Assembly: GCA_900660155.1 (NCBI GenBank)
Contig: CABFPE010001846.1
Span: 1-21,150, forward strand
Direction of reading: 5' to 3'
Length of the DNA: 21,150 nt
From: Hofstenia miamia
Taxonomy: Eukaryota; Xenacoelomorpha; Acoela; Hofsteniidae
A model generated the notes under the pieces. The model did no database searches and was not told the origin of the DNA. It saw only the letters and a program-made list of their open reading frames with translations. A program made the position numbers and the translations under genes. Below, piece after piece: positions 1-11,424 of this stretch; position 1 is the first letter of the stretch; each line of letters begins with the position of its first letter.

Positions 1-142
1 ATATAGCACCTTTGAGGGGACATGAGTTCCTTCGTAAACCTGAGGTCGAAATATATAACTCTGATGTCATAATGACGTTGATACAAAAAGAAAATAAAAA
101 TCAACTAAATAATAAGCACGAATTTCCCCGAGTGACTCTACA
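1..142 (-). repeat. LTR end of copy 1 (partial)
   Basis: It aligns with the last part of the copy 2 and copy 3 LTRs, including CCCCGAGTGACTCTACA at its end. The polypurine tract and about 118 bases after it are deleted, so ORF3 sequence follows almost at once. Confidence 0.85.
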
Positions 143-1470
143 ATATCTAGGTTGCTTAGTAATTTGCATAAGTGTTTTCCTCTGCATAAATTCTTCACTC
201 TCAGGCAGAAAACTTGATCTCTGGCAGACAGGAACTGATAGGGCAATTTCTTCTTAGATTGTTTAATCTCCATGTAAATATATCATAGAACCTTTCATAA
301 AGACAAAGGCCTTTGAGCACTATCATGAGTCATTAGTGAGTCTGTGTCTGAAGAATGGGCATCCTCTGGGCTGATCTGGGTGTTCAGATAGAATTGAACA
401 AAAACCTCTTTAAGTGATCCCATGGGAGCAATATTCATTGATCTGCTGTAAAGTAATTTCTTCCAGATCTGCAACCTCTGCTCATAGCATAGTAATAATC
501 TTGATTCATTCAGTAATGTCATAATATTGAGTGAGGATTTCAATGTTGTTTATCCACATTAAGTCACTGGATGCCTGAAACAAAATGAGAACATGTGGTT
601 ACAGCATTGCAATCTTGTTATGGATCTTTGTTGATCTCCACTCAGCCCTTTTGGAAAATATCTATAATCAAAAGTTTACCTTTGATGTAAATGTGTTCCA
701 CGTTTCTGCTTTGAGCAGGGGGTCTCAAGTCTCTTTATACTCCTTTGATTGCATTGACTTATTGGTCTTGGCTGCTGTGGAGACATAATTGGTAAAATCA
801 GAAAGATGAGTAGAAACCTTCCTTCACCCCTTCTTAATGCTCTATGATGTTATGGACTTGGGGTCTATGCTCTGCATCAATAACAAAAGGAATTACATCC
901 CCCACACATGTAAGGTTCTTGGTGTTAAATGTCCAGTGTAGCTTATTTCTTGTTTCTTCTGATAAGTTGTTGCATATGAAACTAACTGCCTTAGGGGTTG
1001 CTATAAAATATGAATGCAAAACTTCCTCTCCTACCTTAGAGGTTTTCCTTTGGCTCTCTTTCTTTCTCTGGGACCTAAAACTAGTGGAAGTGTGTGACAA
1101 TGGGCCAGGACTAGAAGGGTTTATCAAGTCACTACAGGACATTTTAATGTTAGTACTTAAGTTAGTACTTATGAGACGCCTCAGATTCCTGAGGGGTTAT
1201 TTGGAGCCCCAAGTATTCATCTGAGGTCTGCTCACAAGGGGTTATTTGGCTCCCCATGTAGTTGTGGGAATCACACTCCCAATGGGCTATTTGGTGCCCC
1301 AAGTAGTTGTGCAGACTGCTACCTGTGTCCTATTGTGTCCTTGCTCTCTTTCAGGATATGCTCTCATCTGCTTGATGAGGGGTGTCATCTTGGCTCCATT
1401 CATCTTGGGGTTATGTCTTTGCCTCACTTGTCTCCTCATCAGCCTCTGGTTTTCAGTTTGTTTCATCTGA
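143..1470 (-). pseudogene. ORF3 remnant of copy 1, middle deleted
   Basis: From 143 to about 835 it matches the C-terminal part, with F-Q-A-S-S-D-L (Exo II) and A-H-S-S-D-T-D-S (Exo III). From about 840 it matches the N-terminal part, F-V-I-D-A-E and the charged region before it. The join near 840 removes the counterpart of about 12335-14360 in copy 3, roughly 2 kb. In-frame TGA codons at 506-508 and 725-727 stand where copy 3 has CGA. Three 15-residue repeats lie at 1191-1325. Confidence 0.75.
1191..1325 (-). repeat. Three 45-bp repeats in the ORF3 N-terminus of copy 1
   Basis: The core TTATTTGG / CTATTTGG followed by a CCCC run recurs at 1197, 1242 and 1287, a 45-base period. On the minus strand the units read in one open frame as Y-L/M-G-x-Q-I-T/A, 15 residues apart. 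They appear equivalent to the G-R-H-V-S-P repeats of copy 3 but are more tightly spaced. Confidence 0.7.
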
Positions 1471-1496
1471 TGTGACTTGGTTGCTAAACATAAAGA

Positions 1497-2850
1497 TTAA
1501 TTATGTTCCCAATCTTGGGTATTTAAGTGATTTAAATACTCTTGGTCCCTAACTCTATGTCTAGGCAAAATAAGAGTAGCAGTAATGTTGCTACTATTAC
1601 CAAGGTTACTATCATAATCAACCTCAGTGAGGTCATCTTCCTCAAACTCAGTGAGGTTAGTATAATTCTCAAGTTCATTTACTCCATCATCAACAAGTGA
1701 AAATTCACTGTTGGGGTTGATATCTTTAATAGTTCTTTGAGTCATTGGAAATGGGCAACTCTCCCATTACTTAATAAATATCTATGGTGGTCTAACACCT
1801 TTGTGATGGTGAACAGACCTTGCCAATTTGTAGCAAGCTTCCACACTTGATTTGCATCAGTAATCTGGCAAAGAAAATAGGCAAAGAATTTGTCGCCAAT
1901 CTTGTGAGGCTCACCATAGAGTTTGCAGTTGAAATTCTGCTGTTGACAGATAACAGATTGATTACTGTTCTGACAAATAGTTAAATGTACTTGTTGAAAC
2001 TCATGTAACATATGATTCACAAAATTCTCCAACATAGGTTTGTTATAATCAGGAAACATGATGGAAAAAGGTGTACTCACCTCAAGACCAAACATAGCCT
2101 TAAAAGGGCTGACCTTAGTAGTAGAATGCACTGTAGTATTGTAAAAGTACTTTACTGCCTTGATAACACATTTCTAATGTCTGCTGCTTTTTGGGCAAGA
2201 GCAAATCAAATTAGTTTGATAACATTATGGTTGAGTCTTTCCATGACTCTGTTCAACTGCAGTTGATACACATTGGTGAACTCATGGAGTATCTCATGCT
2301 CTTTCATTAAGGATAAGGTGTTTATCAAATTCAGGACTATGATCTGAAATTAGGCGCTCCCTGGGCCCAAATTTAAGGATCCATTCCTTGACCACTTTCT
2401 CTCCAATAACCTTGGCAGTGGTGCTGTTAAGGGGGATGAGTTGAGTATACTTTGTAAAATGGTCAATAATTGTGAGAAGGTACTGGGGCCTTTCCTCATC
2501 ATGAGAGAGCTTCTCAATGTCCATATGCACAACTTTGTTTGTGCATTCTGCGGCTCTGCTATGAAGCTCAGCCCACTGCTCCAGAAAATGTCTAGCTCCT
2601 TGCAATAGATAAGTGGTGCATTTGTTGATTACATCTTGCACTGTGGCTCTAATACCAATAGTTACATATATTTCATTAAATGTTTGTTCTGTTTGAAGGA
2701 TACCTAAGTGGCCTTTCTCATAAATCTTTTGCACCAGATCTCTTCAAAAATATTTGGGGACTGCTAGCCAAATATTTTGACTTCATGTGTAAAGCAGGCC
2801 TGCATCAGTCTGTTTCAAGTTGTAGTGCTGAAAATATCTGTTGGAAACAG
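1497..2850 (-). pseudogene. pol: Integrase remnant of copy 1
   Basis: The zinc-finger region (K-G-H-L-G-I-L-Q-T-E), V-H-M-D-I-E (first Asp), L-I-S-D-H-S-P-E-F (second Asp), K-V-S-P-F-K-A-M-F-G, W-Q-G-L-F-T-I-T-K-V-L-D-H and an acidic tail follow in order. The catalytic Glu region near 2200-2290 is badly decayed. Where copies 2 and 3 have TGA between RNase H and integrase, this copy has AGA (S-N-R-Y-F). Confidence 0.83.
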
Positions 2851-3418
2851 GGCTGAGGATGTAATTATTTTTTTTATTTTAGCTATGATTTTGCCTAGTA
2901 GCTTATCATAGCATTGGTGATGTGCAATTTCCACTTTTGTAATCTCCTTTTTCACTATGATAGAGAGGATTGTGTTTCTGTGACAATCTGCATTGATCTC
3001 AGGCAGACACTTGTAGTCACTGAAGGGAATAAACCTGAACAGTGTCTTCTTTCTAGGCTGCTTCCAGAGATCATGCTCATAGCTAGGGAGAGCAGTCCAA
3101 TAATCTGCATTGTTATGCAGTCTCCCTGGACAGTGTTTGATTGAGAATGTAAAATCATTTAAATACTTGATCCATCAGGCAACAATGTTGGACTTCTCCC
3201 TGGAGAATTTCTTCAGCCATGCCAGTGCCGAGTTATTGGTATGTACAGTAAACTGACAGCCCAGAATAAAAAACAAAATTTCTTCAGACTTTCAACTAAA
3301 GCTAGCATTTCTGACTTGGTCATGCTGTAGTTTTGCTTGGCATTTTGGAGCTTGTGGCCAAAGTACTGGATGGGACTCTCTTTCCCATCAATAACCTGAC
3401 TGAGCACAACACTATATG
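2851..3418 (-). pseudogene. pol: RNase H remnant of copy 1
   Basis: V-V-L-S-Q-V-I-D-G-K-E-S-P-I-Q-Y-F-G, then K-S-E-M-L-A-L-V-E-S-L, then H-N-N-A-D-Y-W-T-A-L-P-S match RNase H of copy 3. The first Asp strand is missing because the copy 2 LTR interrupts the domain at 3418. Confidence 0.8.
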
Positions 3419-4373
3419 TGTAGAATCTCAGGCTACAATAGTAATTACACTAGAAAACTAATTGACTCTGCAGAAGGTTTTAAGTAGCAGCCATACAAAG
3501 GCAGCCCCAATTCCAGTAAAGAGAGAACTTATAAAATTTAACATCAGTAATTCATCCAAGTAAGTAGTTACTTTAGGTAAAATCCAAGATAACCCATTTG
3601 TATAGTTTCCAGCTGAAGCAACATCTTCAGAAAGAGTAAAGTGCTTAACTTGAGTGAATTGTGCTACCCTATTTGTCTCACTTTAAATTTCTATCTTATA
3701 ACCACAAATAAACATCTCATTTTCATTGTTATCTCTCAGTTCACTAAATAATAGCCTATAGTTGCCAGGCATTCATGCTTATCTCTCAGTTCACTAAATA
3801 ATAGCCTATAGTTGCCAGGCATTCATGCTAACCAATGGTATAGTATCATCACAGTGTTGTAACTTATAGGTGCATGTACATGTTGAACATTGAACAAGAG
3901 GTTTATTATTAACCTAAGTGTAACTGCATACATAACCTAAATGGTCCACAATTTGGGCTGGAAAATCTAAAAGATCTCCAGGAGCTACGTGTTGCCCTGT
4001 ACTTTGAGAAGGCTCTCCCAAATTGTCGCCTTACTTATGTAATTATTTTCATATCAAAATATATAATAAAGAAAAATATGGAGGTAAAACAGTAGTTGAG
4101 GCTAGATAAACTCTATTGAACTTTTCTCAACATTGTTTCTCAATTTACATAATTCAAGTTATTACCTGCCTTTGTTTACAATCAAAATTAATCATAAGAT
4201 AGTCATGTCATCATTTTCCCTCACAATAAAATTTGAGCAATATAATTATCACCATTTGAGGGGATAGGAAACAGCTTTCATAAAACTAGACTAGAAATAA
4301 ATCATTACGTCATACTGATGTCAGTACAATTAAAGTGAAAAAGAAATCACAAAAGTCCCCAAGTGACTCTACA
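3419..4373 (-). repeat. 3' LTR of copy 2 (955 bp)
   Basis: It begins TGTAGAATC and ends ACTCTACA like the copy 3 LTR and aligns with it throughout. It is longer because of a 50-bp tandem duplication at 3731-3830. A polypurine tract (4374-4384) adjoins it. Confidence 0.92.
3731..3830. repeat. 50-bp tandem duplication inside the copy 2 LTR
   Basis: 3731-3780 and 3781-3830 are identical except for the last base (t against a). The copy 3 LTRs have one unit each. The near identity within an otherwise decayed LTR shows the duplication is much younger than the insertion, or is an assembly artefact. Confidence 0.93.
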
Positions 4374-4383
4374 CGCCCCCCTT

Positions 4384-6487
4384 GCTCAAATCAATTCTGT
4401 GGCAATAGTTGAAGAGCAGGACCTGAGACTATTTTTTGGGTGGTGGATATCATTTCAATCTCTAACACTCCCTCCTATTCTGTCACTTCAGCATACCATG
4501 GTTCATGTGAAATTTGCATAAGTACTTCGCTTTGAATGACTACTTCATCTCTCAATCTAAAAAATCCTAAGGCAGCCATCCAGGTACTAATCAGACAATT
4601 TCTTCTCAAATGATTCAATTACCAAGTAAATGTATCATGGAACCTTTATAAAGACAGAATCTTTTAAGTGCAATCATCAAAGTCATCATTGCATCTGTGT
4701 CAGAAGTATGAGCATCTTCAGCTTTGATTGTTGTTTCTGGATAAAAGTGTATAAACACATCTCTTAATGATACCATTCTGGTCATATGATCTAAAAAAGC
4801 AAGCAAAATTCTTGGACCTGACCTAGTGTCATTTCATAAGGGTCTGACACATCAGCAAGAATCATGGTGATAATCTTGATACGTTTAGTGACATTGTAAT
4901 ATCTCATTATATTCTCAACATTAATTATCCACATTAAGTCTCCTGAAGCTTGGAATAAGATTAAGACTTGAGGTTCTGTACTGATTACCTTCTTGTGGAT
5001 CTTCCATAGTTGCTCATGTATAATGGTTCCCTTATTAAATATATTGCAATAATCCAAATTGCTCTTCTCATGTAAATATCAGGCAAATTTTTCTCTGAAA
5101 ATAATTACTGTTTAAAGCTTTTTCTATCTTGAGTATCATATGAGAACTTTATTTCTCTTAACAATCTTTCAACCAAATGATAGCATTAGGATGATGGGCT
5201 TCTTATATTAAGTTTGGGTCAATCAGACTCAGGGTTTTTATCAGCTTTTATGTCTGTCCAAATATCCTGTATCTCCTGCAATGTTTTGGGACTTTGAGAA
5301 AAAGCAAAACTTGCTCTCATATCAGTCAAAGTATACAAAGATGGTGTATGCATGTCAGTTAACTCTAACATTTGCAATTGAAGGATATTGTCAATTATCA
5401 GTTTCTGGTCAGCTGCTTTTCAGTGTGATGGTATATTTTGACATAACATTAGGTCAGTGAATAATAACTTAGTAACTTATATGATATTTGTGTGGTACAT
5501 TGAAATTGGAAGATAACTGGAACAATATAAAATAATAAAGTTTTCCATGTGAAAATGTAAGTTTTCTACAGCTTCAGGAATTTTATCCTCATATTCCTCC
5601 CTGAGCACCATCACAAGTCAAATGTTTTCAACTTTGGTGATTCTATAAGCAATTTCAATTTGCTCCATAATCCTGTTGTCATGCATTTCATTTACTCTGA
5701 AAAAATATATTACTAATAGATTAGGGAATTCAATGTTAACACAGTCAAAACTACTGATAGTGCTACTGTTGTTTAGAAATTGACAGAGATTGTAAATTGT
5801 GAAATCTTTGTTGAACAATGTGTGGACAGTCCTCCTCCAGTAAAAATGGCGGATTCCTTCAAGCATTTTAGAGTCATAGCAGATTATCATGTTTATTTTT
5901 AGATGGCATTCAGCATCAATGACAAAGGGTATCATATCAATTGAGGAAGCTAATGTTTGTGTATTATATGTTCATCATAATTTATTTTTTGTCTCTTCAT
6001 ATATGTTATAACGAACATAGTGAATCACATGGCATGTTGCAATAAAATAAGGATGAAGAGTATCCTCTCCTACTTTTGACATCTTCTTTTTTCTATCTTC
6101 TGTCTTCCTGAAACAAACTTTGGACATAAGGGTGGAGGAAGTAACAGAGGTTGGAGGGGCTATTGAATCACTTGTTGGGGATGTATTTACAGTTTGTAAT
6201 ACACTAAATGGGGTATGAATAATTTGAGTTTTAAAAGTTTTATCAGTTGTTTTGGCCAGCTCTGATCGCGCACGTGGATATATGTTTCTCCCCACATAGC
6301 AGCAAGATGAGGACAGGGTTGTTGCTGTCTCCTCTCCTAATCATGGAGCTACATTTCACCCACACAGAATAGGACTCTCCACAGCAACATCATGTTGTCC
6401 TCTTTTCTTTTTGCACACCTCATCAAGCAGAGATATGTGTCTCCCATGGCTAGACAAGATATGGGTACCATTTCTGCTACCTTCCAT
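4384..6487 (-). pseudogene. ORF3 remnant of copy 2, middle deleted
   Basis: The start at 6485-6487 (M-E-G-S) matches ORF3 of copy 3. Kept parts are the repeat-bearing N-terminus, the first exonuclease-like module with D-A-E (5618-5935), the A-I-W-I-I-A-I-Y segment, then Exo II (F-Q-A-S-G-D-L) and Exo III (A-H-T-S-D-T-D-A) of the C-terminal module. Near 5032 the sequence jumps from the counterpart of copy 3 position 13516 to about 12153, a loss of about 1.36 kb that includes Exo I of the C-terminal module. Several stops and frameshifts remain. Confidence 0.8.
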
Positions 6488-7907
6488 CTTCCTTCTCACA
6501 CTGTGGCAGGTTGGAGGAGCTGGTGAATAGTGTTTTTTCTTCCTTAATGGTATCATTCCTAAACAGATTTATAAGGTTAAGGTCCCAATTATTGGGATCA
6601 TAAACACAATTGTCTCAAGCACTTTTTTGAGGCAATGCCTGTTGATTACAATCACTAATATTAATATCATTCTCATCAAAATCAGTATCAGTGAAATCTT
6701 TTTCAGTAAAATCAGATAAATTATCATATGTCTCAAATACATTGATACCATTTTCAACTAGTGTAAATTCACTGTTATCATCAATAATTACGTGCTCAAT
6801 ATCTTTGATGGCCATTTTGAGCCTTTGAAAATGTACTGTTTTACAATTGTTAAGTGTATAAGTGTCATGGTCAAGCACTTTTTCAATGGTGAAAGGGCCT
6901 TGCAAATAGTTAGTTAATTTATGCAACTGATTATGATCTGTGACTACTGGAGGCAAGTAAGCAAAAACTTTGTCTCCCCATTTATGTGGTTCTCTGTACA
7001 GTTTCTTGTTAAACGTTTTTCTGCTGTATACTAGATTGGTTCATGTTATGACAGATGGTTAAATGGATTTGTTGCATGTCTTGAATTAATTGACTGACAT
7101 ACTGTTCAGTACTTTTGTCTGTATATTTGGGGAACATCATAGTGAGAGATGTCTTGCCTAATGTCCAAACATTGCTTTGAAGGGGCTGACCCCTGTAGTT
7201 GAGTGTACAGATGTGTTATAAAAGTATTCTATACACTCAATGACACACCTACAATCTTTTCCTGCAGCTTGTGATAGTGCCACTCTAATTAGCTTTATGA
7301 GAGTTTGATTCAGCCTTTCAACCAATCCATTGGCTTGGTGATGGTAGGCTGTAGTGAGTTTGTGTACAACTTCTAGTTCCTTCATCAGAGCTCTAATAAG
7401 ATTGCTTTCAAATTGATGACTGTGGTCAGAAACTAGTTTGTGCATGGGTCCATAATTCAATATCCATTCATTTACAATCTTGACTGCTAATCTTTCTGCA
7501 GTAGTACTATTGAGAGTGCATATTTCATGAAATGATCCACCATGACAAGAAGATAGTGGAAGCCATCATCATCTCAACAATTGCTCCAAGTCCATATGTA
7601 CTAATTCATTAGGGCCTTCTGCTGCTTGAGATTCAAGCTCAGCTCTTTGCTGTGGAAAGTGACTGGCATTGTGTAAGAGGCACTTTTTGCATTTATCAAT
7701 GATGTCTACCACTGTGGCGCATTTACCAATTGTTATGTATTGAGAATTAAATGTCTTTCCTGTTTGGAGGATCCCAAGGTGTCCTCTTTCATGAATTCTT
7801 AGGACTAGGTCCCGTCTAAAATATTCAGGGATTGTGAGTCAGTTATTTAAGCCTTTAATGTATAGCAGCCCATTGCTGTTTGTTTGCCAATTATAAAGCT
7901 TGAAATA
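6488..7907 (-). pseudogene. pol: Integrase remnant of copy 2
   Basis: Fragments match the copy 3 integrase: zinc-finger region, V-S-D-H-S-H-Q-F (second catalytic Asp), T-A-Y-H-H-Q-A-N-G-L-V-E-R-L-N (catalytic Glu), G-V-S-P-F-K-A-M-F-G, the G-P-F-T-I-E-K-V-L-D-H module and the acidic tail. Frameshifts and stops separate the pieces, for example near 7150 and 7555. It has Arg (AGA) at two positions where copy 3 has TGA. Confidence 0.85.
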
Positions 7908-9640
7908 TCAGTTAACATCTGGCAAAGTAGGGAAGTAAGGGTCATTTATTCTTTTCATGATATCTGATAGAATTTGGTCCTGATGTTGATGTTGTATTAG
8001 TTCTTCTTTTGAAATTTCCTCTCTTATCATGATGGGCAGGATGGGTTTCCCATTGTGATCTACATTGATTTCAGATGTTAGTTCATACTCAGTGTGAGGA
8101 ATAAATGTAAATGGAATTTTTTCTCCAGGTGGTTTTTTCAGATCTCTTTCATAACTGGGCAATGCTGTCCAGTAATCCGCATTCAGATGTAATCTACCTG
8201 GGCGATGCCTGATTGAAAAAGAAAAATCATTCAAATATTCAAATCACCAAGCCACTATGTTAGACTTGTTTTCACTAAACTTCTTTAACCATGCCAATGC
8301 ACTGTTATCAGTGATAAATTTGCATCCTAATATGAAGTAGTGAAATTTCCTTAAAGACTCTACTAATGCCAGCATCTCACATTTAGTGGCTCCATAATTC
8401 CTTTCTGCTGTCCAGAGTTTCCTGCTAAAGTGTTGGATAGGCCTCTCAATTCCATTGAATTCTTGGCTCAAAAAACCACTAATGGCCACTGCACTGGGTG
8501 CAAGTCCACTATAAAATCTTTTTGTAGTCAGGGGTATTCAGTGATGGGATCTTTTTAGTTTGATTTTAATCTTCTCAAGTGCATCTTGTTCATTCCAGGT
8601 CCACTTAAAATCAGTGGATTTTTTAAGCAGATGTGATATGGTCTTTGTTTTCTCTGCAAGATCTGGAAGGAACATCCCATAATAATTTAGAAATCCCATT
8701 AGTCATTGCACATCCCTCCAACTTTGTGATGTTTCAATTTTTTCCAGAATATCCTTTGCATTTGTCTTGATTGAAATTTTTCCAGACTCAATAACTCTCC
8801 CCAGAAAGGTTACCTTCATCTGTGCCAAGGAACATTGATTTCTGTTGACCTTCAAACCAGCCTTTTGTAGCAATTCTAGTTTGTTCAAATGCTAATTGAA
8901 AGTGTGAGTGGCTACTAAAATATCATCAATATATGCCAATATTCCTGGCTCAAGAAAGTTAGATTTGTCCTTTAATTCTTTCATTACATACTGCTGGAAG
9001 GTAGCTAAGGCATTGCATAATCTGAAAGCTGTGTACTTCCATTCATACAGGATATATGGGGTAATGAAAGCAGTTTTCAGAATGTCTGAAGTTCGCATCA
9101 ACACTTGCATCTATGCCTTGCATAGATCCAAGCAAGAGAAAAATTTGTATTTACTAGCATTATATAACAGGTCTTCAATCCTTGGCAATGGATAAGTGTC
9201 TTTAACAGTGACATTATTGAGTTTGTGGAAATCTATGCAAAGCCTGTATTTCTCACCTTGTCTGATAAAAATGGTCAGAGCTGCATAGGGGCTGTTGCTA
9301 CCTGGGATAATTCCACTCTTGATCAAATTGCTTAAGATCTTTTTGTACTCTGATCAGCTTGTCATGCTTAACTTCAATAGCATGCTCCTCACCAATGGCT
9401 TGGCCAATGCTGATATCTCCATAATTAAAAACTTCATGGTGACTATGTAAAAGTGAGATTAGTTATATTCTTTCTTGTTGTTCTAAATGAGGATGAATGT
9501 GAGTTGTAACAGGAGGTATTTTGTCTATATTAGATGTTTCTTCTAAATTGTGAACCGTGGTACAAATTGACAGACAAGATGTCAAAACATTTTCAACCTG
9601 AACTGGCACAGCTACTATTTGTAATGAAAAGGTTCAAATA
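7908..9640 (-). pseudogene. pol: RT and RNase H remnant of copy 2
   Basis: Y-I-D-D is intact at 8922-8933, with K-Y-R-L-C-I-D-F and F-F-S-C-L-D-L upstream. RNase H keeps K-C-E-M-L-A-L and the family-specific A-D-Y-W-T-A-L-P. A TGG-to-TGA change breaks the frame near 8241-8243, and several frameshifts occur between 8490 and 9480. It ends at TGA 7908-7910, at the same place as the TGA in copy 3. Confidence 0.87.
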
Positions 9641-10135
9641 GATTGGAAAAGTAGATTCATTTATAATTGTCACATACAGTTCTCTATTATATCTTTACTA
9701 GAAGTTTGCTGAGCATGGCAAAAGCTCTATCACATATTTTCCTCAGTGTTGTGTCTCTCTTAAAACTCAACTCATCTCTTTGTTGATTCCCATAGTACAA
9801 TCAATCATCCTACTGGAATTGCCTTAAGTGATACAGGCTCTATTAAATCAAAAATTATTTCTTTTTCAGGACAGTGGTTAATTGAGTAGCGTCCTGATCC
9901 TTGCTTGATATGATGTGGTTTTGATGCTTTATCATAACACAGTTTCTTTCTAAAAAATGGTTCCCCAAAATGAGATCATATGGAAGTTTATGTTTGGATG
10001 TGTCAATTACTATGAGGACAACTTTGTTGGGATTTGAGGAGATGTGAATGGAGTTATCACAAAGTTTCCCTTTCAGTGAGATGGGATTCCCAGAAGCATC
10101 AATTAATTTGACACAGGATGGGTCCAGATATCTCT
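9641..10135 (-). pseudogene. pol: Protease remnant of copy 2
   Basis: L-I-D-A-S-G-N-P-I-S-L-K-G and Y-D-L-I-L-G-N-H-F-L-E-R match the retropepsin end in copy 3. The frame is broken just upstream of L-I-D-A-S. No D-T-G can be read there in any frame, although a short V-E-I-N-G-N-I-like strand expected before it is visible near 10190-10215. Confidence 0.75.
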
Positions 10136-10573
10136 GTTAAAACATCATCCGCTGCATTATTTTTGATTATTGTATTGTCTCATTTTTAATATTTCCATTT
10201 ATCTCAACTTGTATTTCTATCATATTAATTAGTCTATGCATAGAAAGCTTGGTTTGTTTGAGTCAGTGCTCCATTTAGTTTAAATTCTGCAGAGAGATCA
10301 ACTCATCCTCCATTAAATCAACTAAATTTTCAACATGAAATGATTCAGGTTCTTGCACAATTATGATATCTCTCCCTTGGCAATTAAATGTATCTTTTCA
10401 TGACAGTTTGATTTGAAATGTATCTTGTCTCCAAATTAGAAACAGTAGACAGAGGCCATATTAAATTCCTTCTTAAAGACTGCCTTCTTAGTCTTACTGG
10501 ATTCAAATCTTTTCCCTACCCCATGTTGGGCCAGTGACATCTTTATCATTGTGATTGGAATTGTGCATCATAT
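10136..10573 (-). pseudogene. gag: Gag nucleocapsid and gag-pol linker remnant of copy 2
   Basis: A decayed zinc knuckle (V-Y-C-F-stop-F-G-D-K-I-H-F-K-S-N-C) at about 10400-10450 aligns with the intact knuckle of copy 3. Between it and the protease is a linker of about 200 bases that copy 3 lacks, readable in short frames rich in Glu and Leu. The sequence is cut by the copy 3 LTR at 10574. Confidence 0.65.
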
Positions 10574-11016
10574 TGTAGAATCATTGGCTGGTAGGGAAAC
10601 TTAACTAGAAACTTAATTGACTCCGCAGAAGGTTTGAATAGCATTTACATAACAGCCATGATTCCAGAAAAAGGAGTAACACAGAATTTATAACATATAG
10701 ATGTAACATTGGTAATTCATCCAAGTAACAAAACTACTTTAGGTAAGAACCACGATGACCAATTCCTATGGCTTCCAGCCGAAGCAGAACATCCAGAAGT
10801 AAAGTGCTTAACCTATTGACTGGTGCTACCCTATTTGTCTCACTTGCTTAATTTCTATCTCAATTCAGAAAACACAAACTCTCATTTTCATTGTTATCTC
10901 TCAGCTCACTATTAAATAATCTGTAATTGCCAGATATTCGTGCTAGCCCACGGCATAGTATCATCACAGTGTTAGGTTTTATAAGTGCATGTACTTGTTG
11001 AATTACAAAAGAGAGA

Positions 11017-11022
11017 TTTATT
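11017..11022 (-). promoter_or_regulatory. Polyadenylation signal candidate (AATAAA) in the copy 3 LTR
   Basis: AATAAA on the minus strand lies about 235 bases downstream of the TATA candidate, which would put the cleavage site within the LTR as needed. AT-rich sequence makes chance matches common. Confidence 0.35.
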
Positions 11023-11253
11023 ATTTCCTTATACGTACCCATATGCATAACTTAATGAGCCACAATTCGGACTGGGTAATCAACAGACCCCCAGAAGCAA
11101 CGTGTTGCCCCGTGCTAATGAAAGCACTCCCGAATTGTCACTGATCTTAAGCAGTAAGTTTCATCAAGATAATAAATAAATAAAAGTACAATGGTAAAGA
11201 CGGCAGTTGAGAGTAGATAAAATCTATTAAGTGATTGCTACAAGTTCCTCAGG

Positions 11254-11260
11254 TTTTATA
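11254..11260 (-). promoter_or_regulatory. TATA box candidate in the copy 3 LTR
   Basis: TATAAAA on the minus strand lies about 230 bases into the LTR, a plausible place for the U3 promoter. The matching place in the copy 2 LTR no longer has a clear TATA. No start site can be read from the sequence. Confidence 0.45.
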
Positions 11261-11424
11261 CAATTGTTTAATAATTACCTGCCTTTGTTTACAATACTTC
11301 AGATATCAACGTAGTTTAACATGATCAATTCTATTTCCCTCGTAAAATTAAATTTGAGCAATCATCAGCACCATCAAGGGGACATCGAAATTAATAACAA
11401 CAAACTAAGATCGAAACTAGTTAA

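Larger units (their letters stand above)
1..3418 (-). mobile_element. Copy 1: LTR end and decayed 3' half, cut in RNase H by copy 2
   Basis: The oldest-looking copy, CpG-poor and with the most deletions. It holds an LTR end (1-142), an ORF3 remnant, integrase and part of RNase H, all on the minus strand. It stops at 3418 where the copy 2 LTR starts, within the first strands of RNase H. RT, protease and gag are absent from the window. Confidence 0.88.
3419..10573 (-). mobile_element. Copy 2: 3' LTR and decayed body, cut in gag by copy 3
   Basis: Same family, order and strand as copy 3: zinc knuckle, protease, RT, RNase H, integrase, ORF3, polypurine tract, LTR. It is CpG-poor, with many stops and frameshifts, so it is older. 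Its body ends at 10573 where the copy 3 LTR begins, just upstream of the zinc knuckle. The rest of its gag and its 5' LTR are expected beyond the right side of copy 3. Confidence 0.9.

Noticed and set aside
770..790. A 3' splice site-like CTCCACAG on the minus strand of copy 1, suggesting a retroposed spliced ORF3 RNA
   Set aside because: The sequence aligns through this point with copy 3 coding sequence, and the real join lies near 840, not here.
4021..4260. AT-rich stretch in the copy 2 LTR as a host intergenic spacer or insertion
   Set aside because: It aligns across its length with 11140-11380 in the copy 3 LTR, so it is LTR sequence.
10136..10573. Host DNA between copy 2 and copy 3
   Set aside because: A decayed zinc knuckle aligned to copy 3 and a linker leading into protease show it is copy 2 gag-pol.
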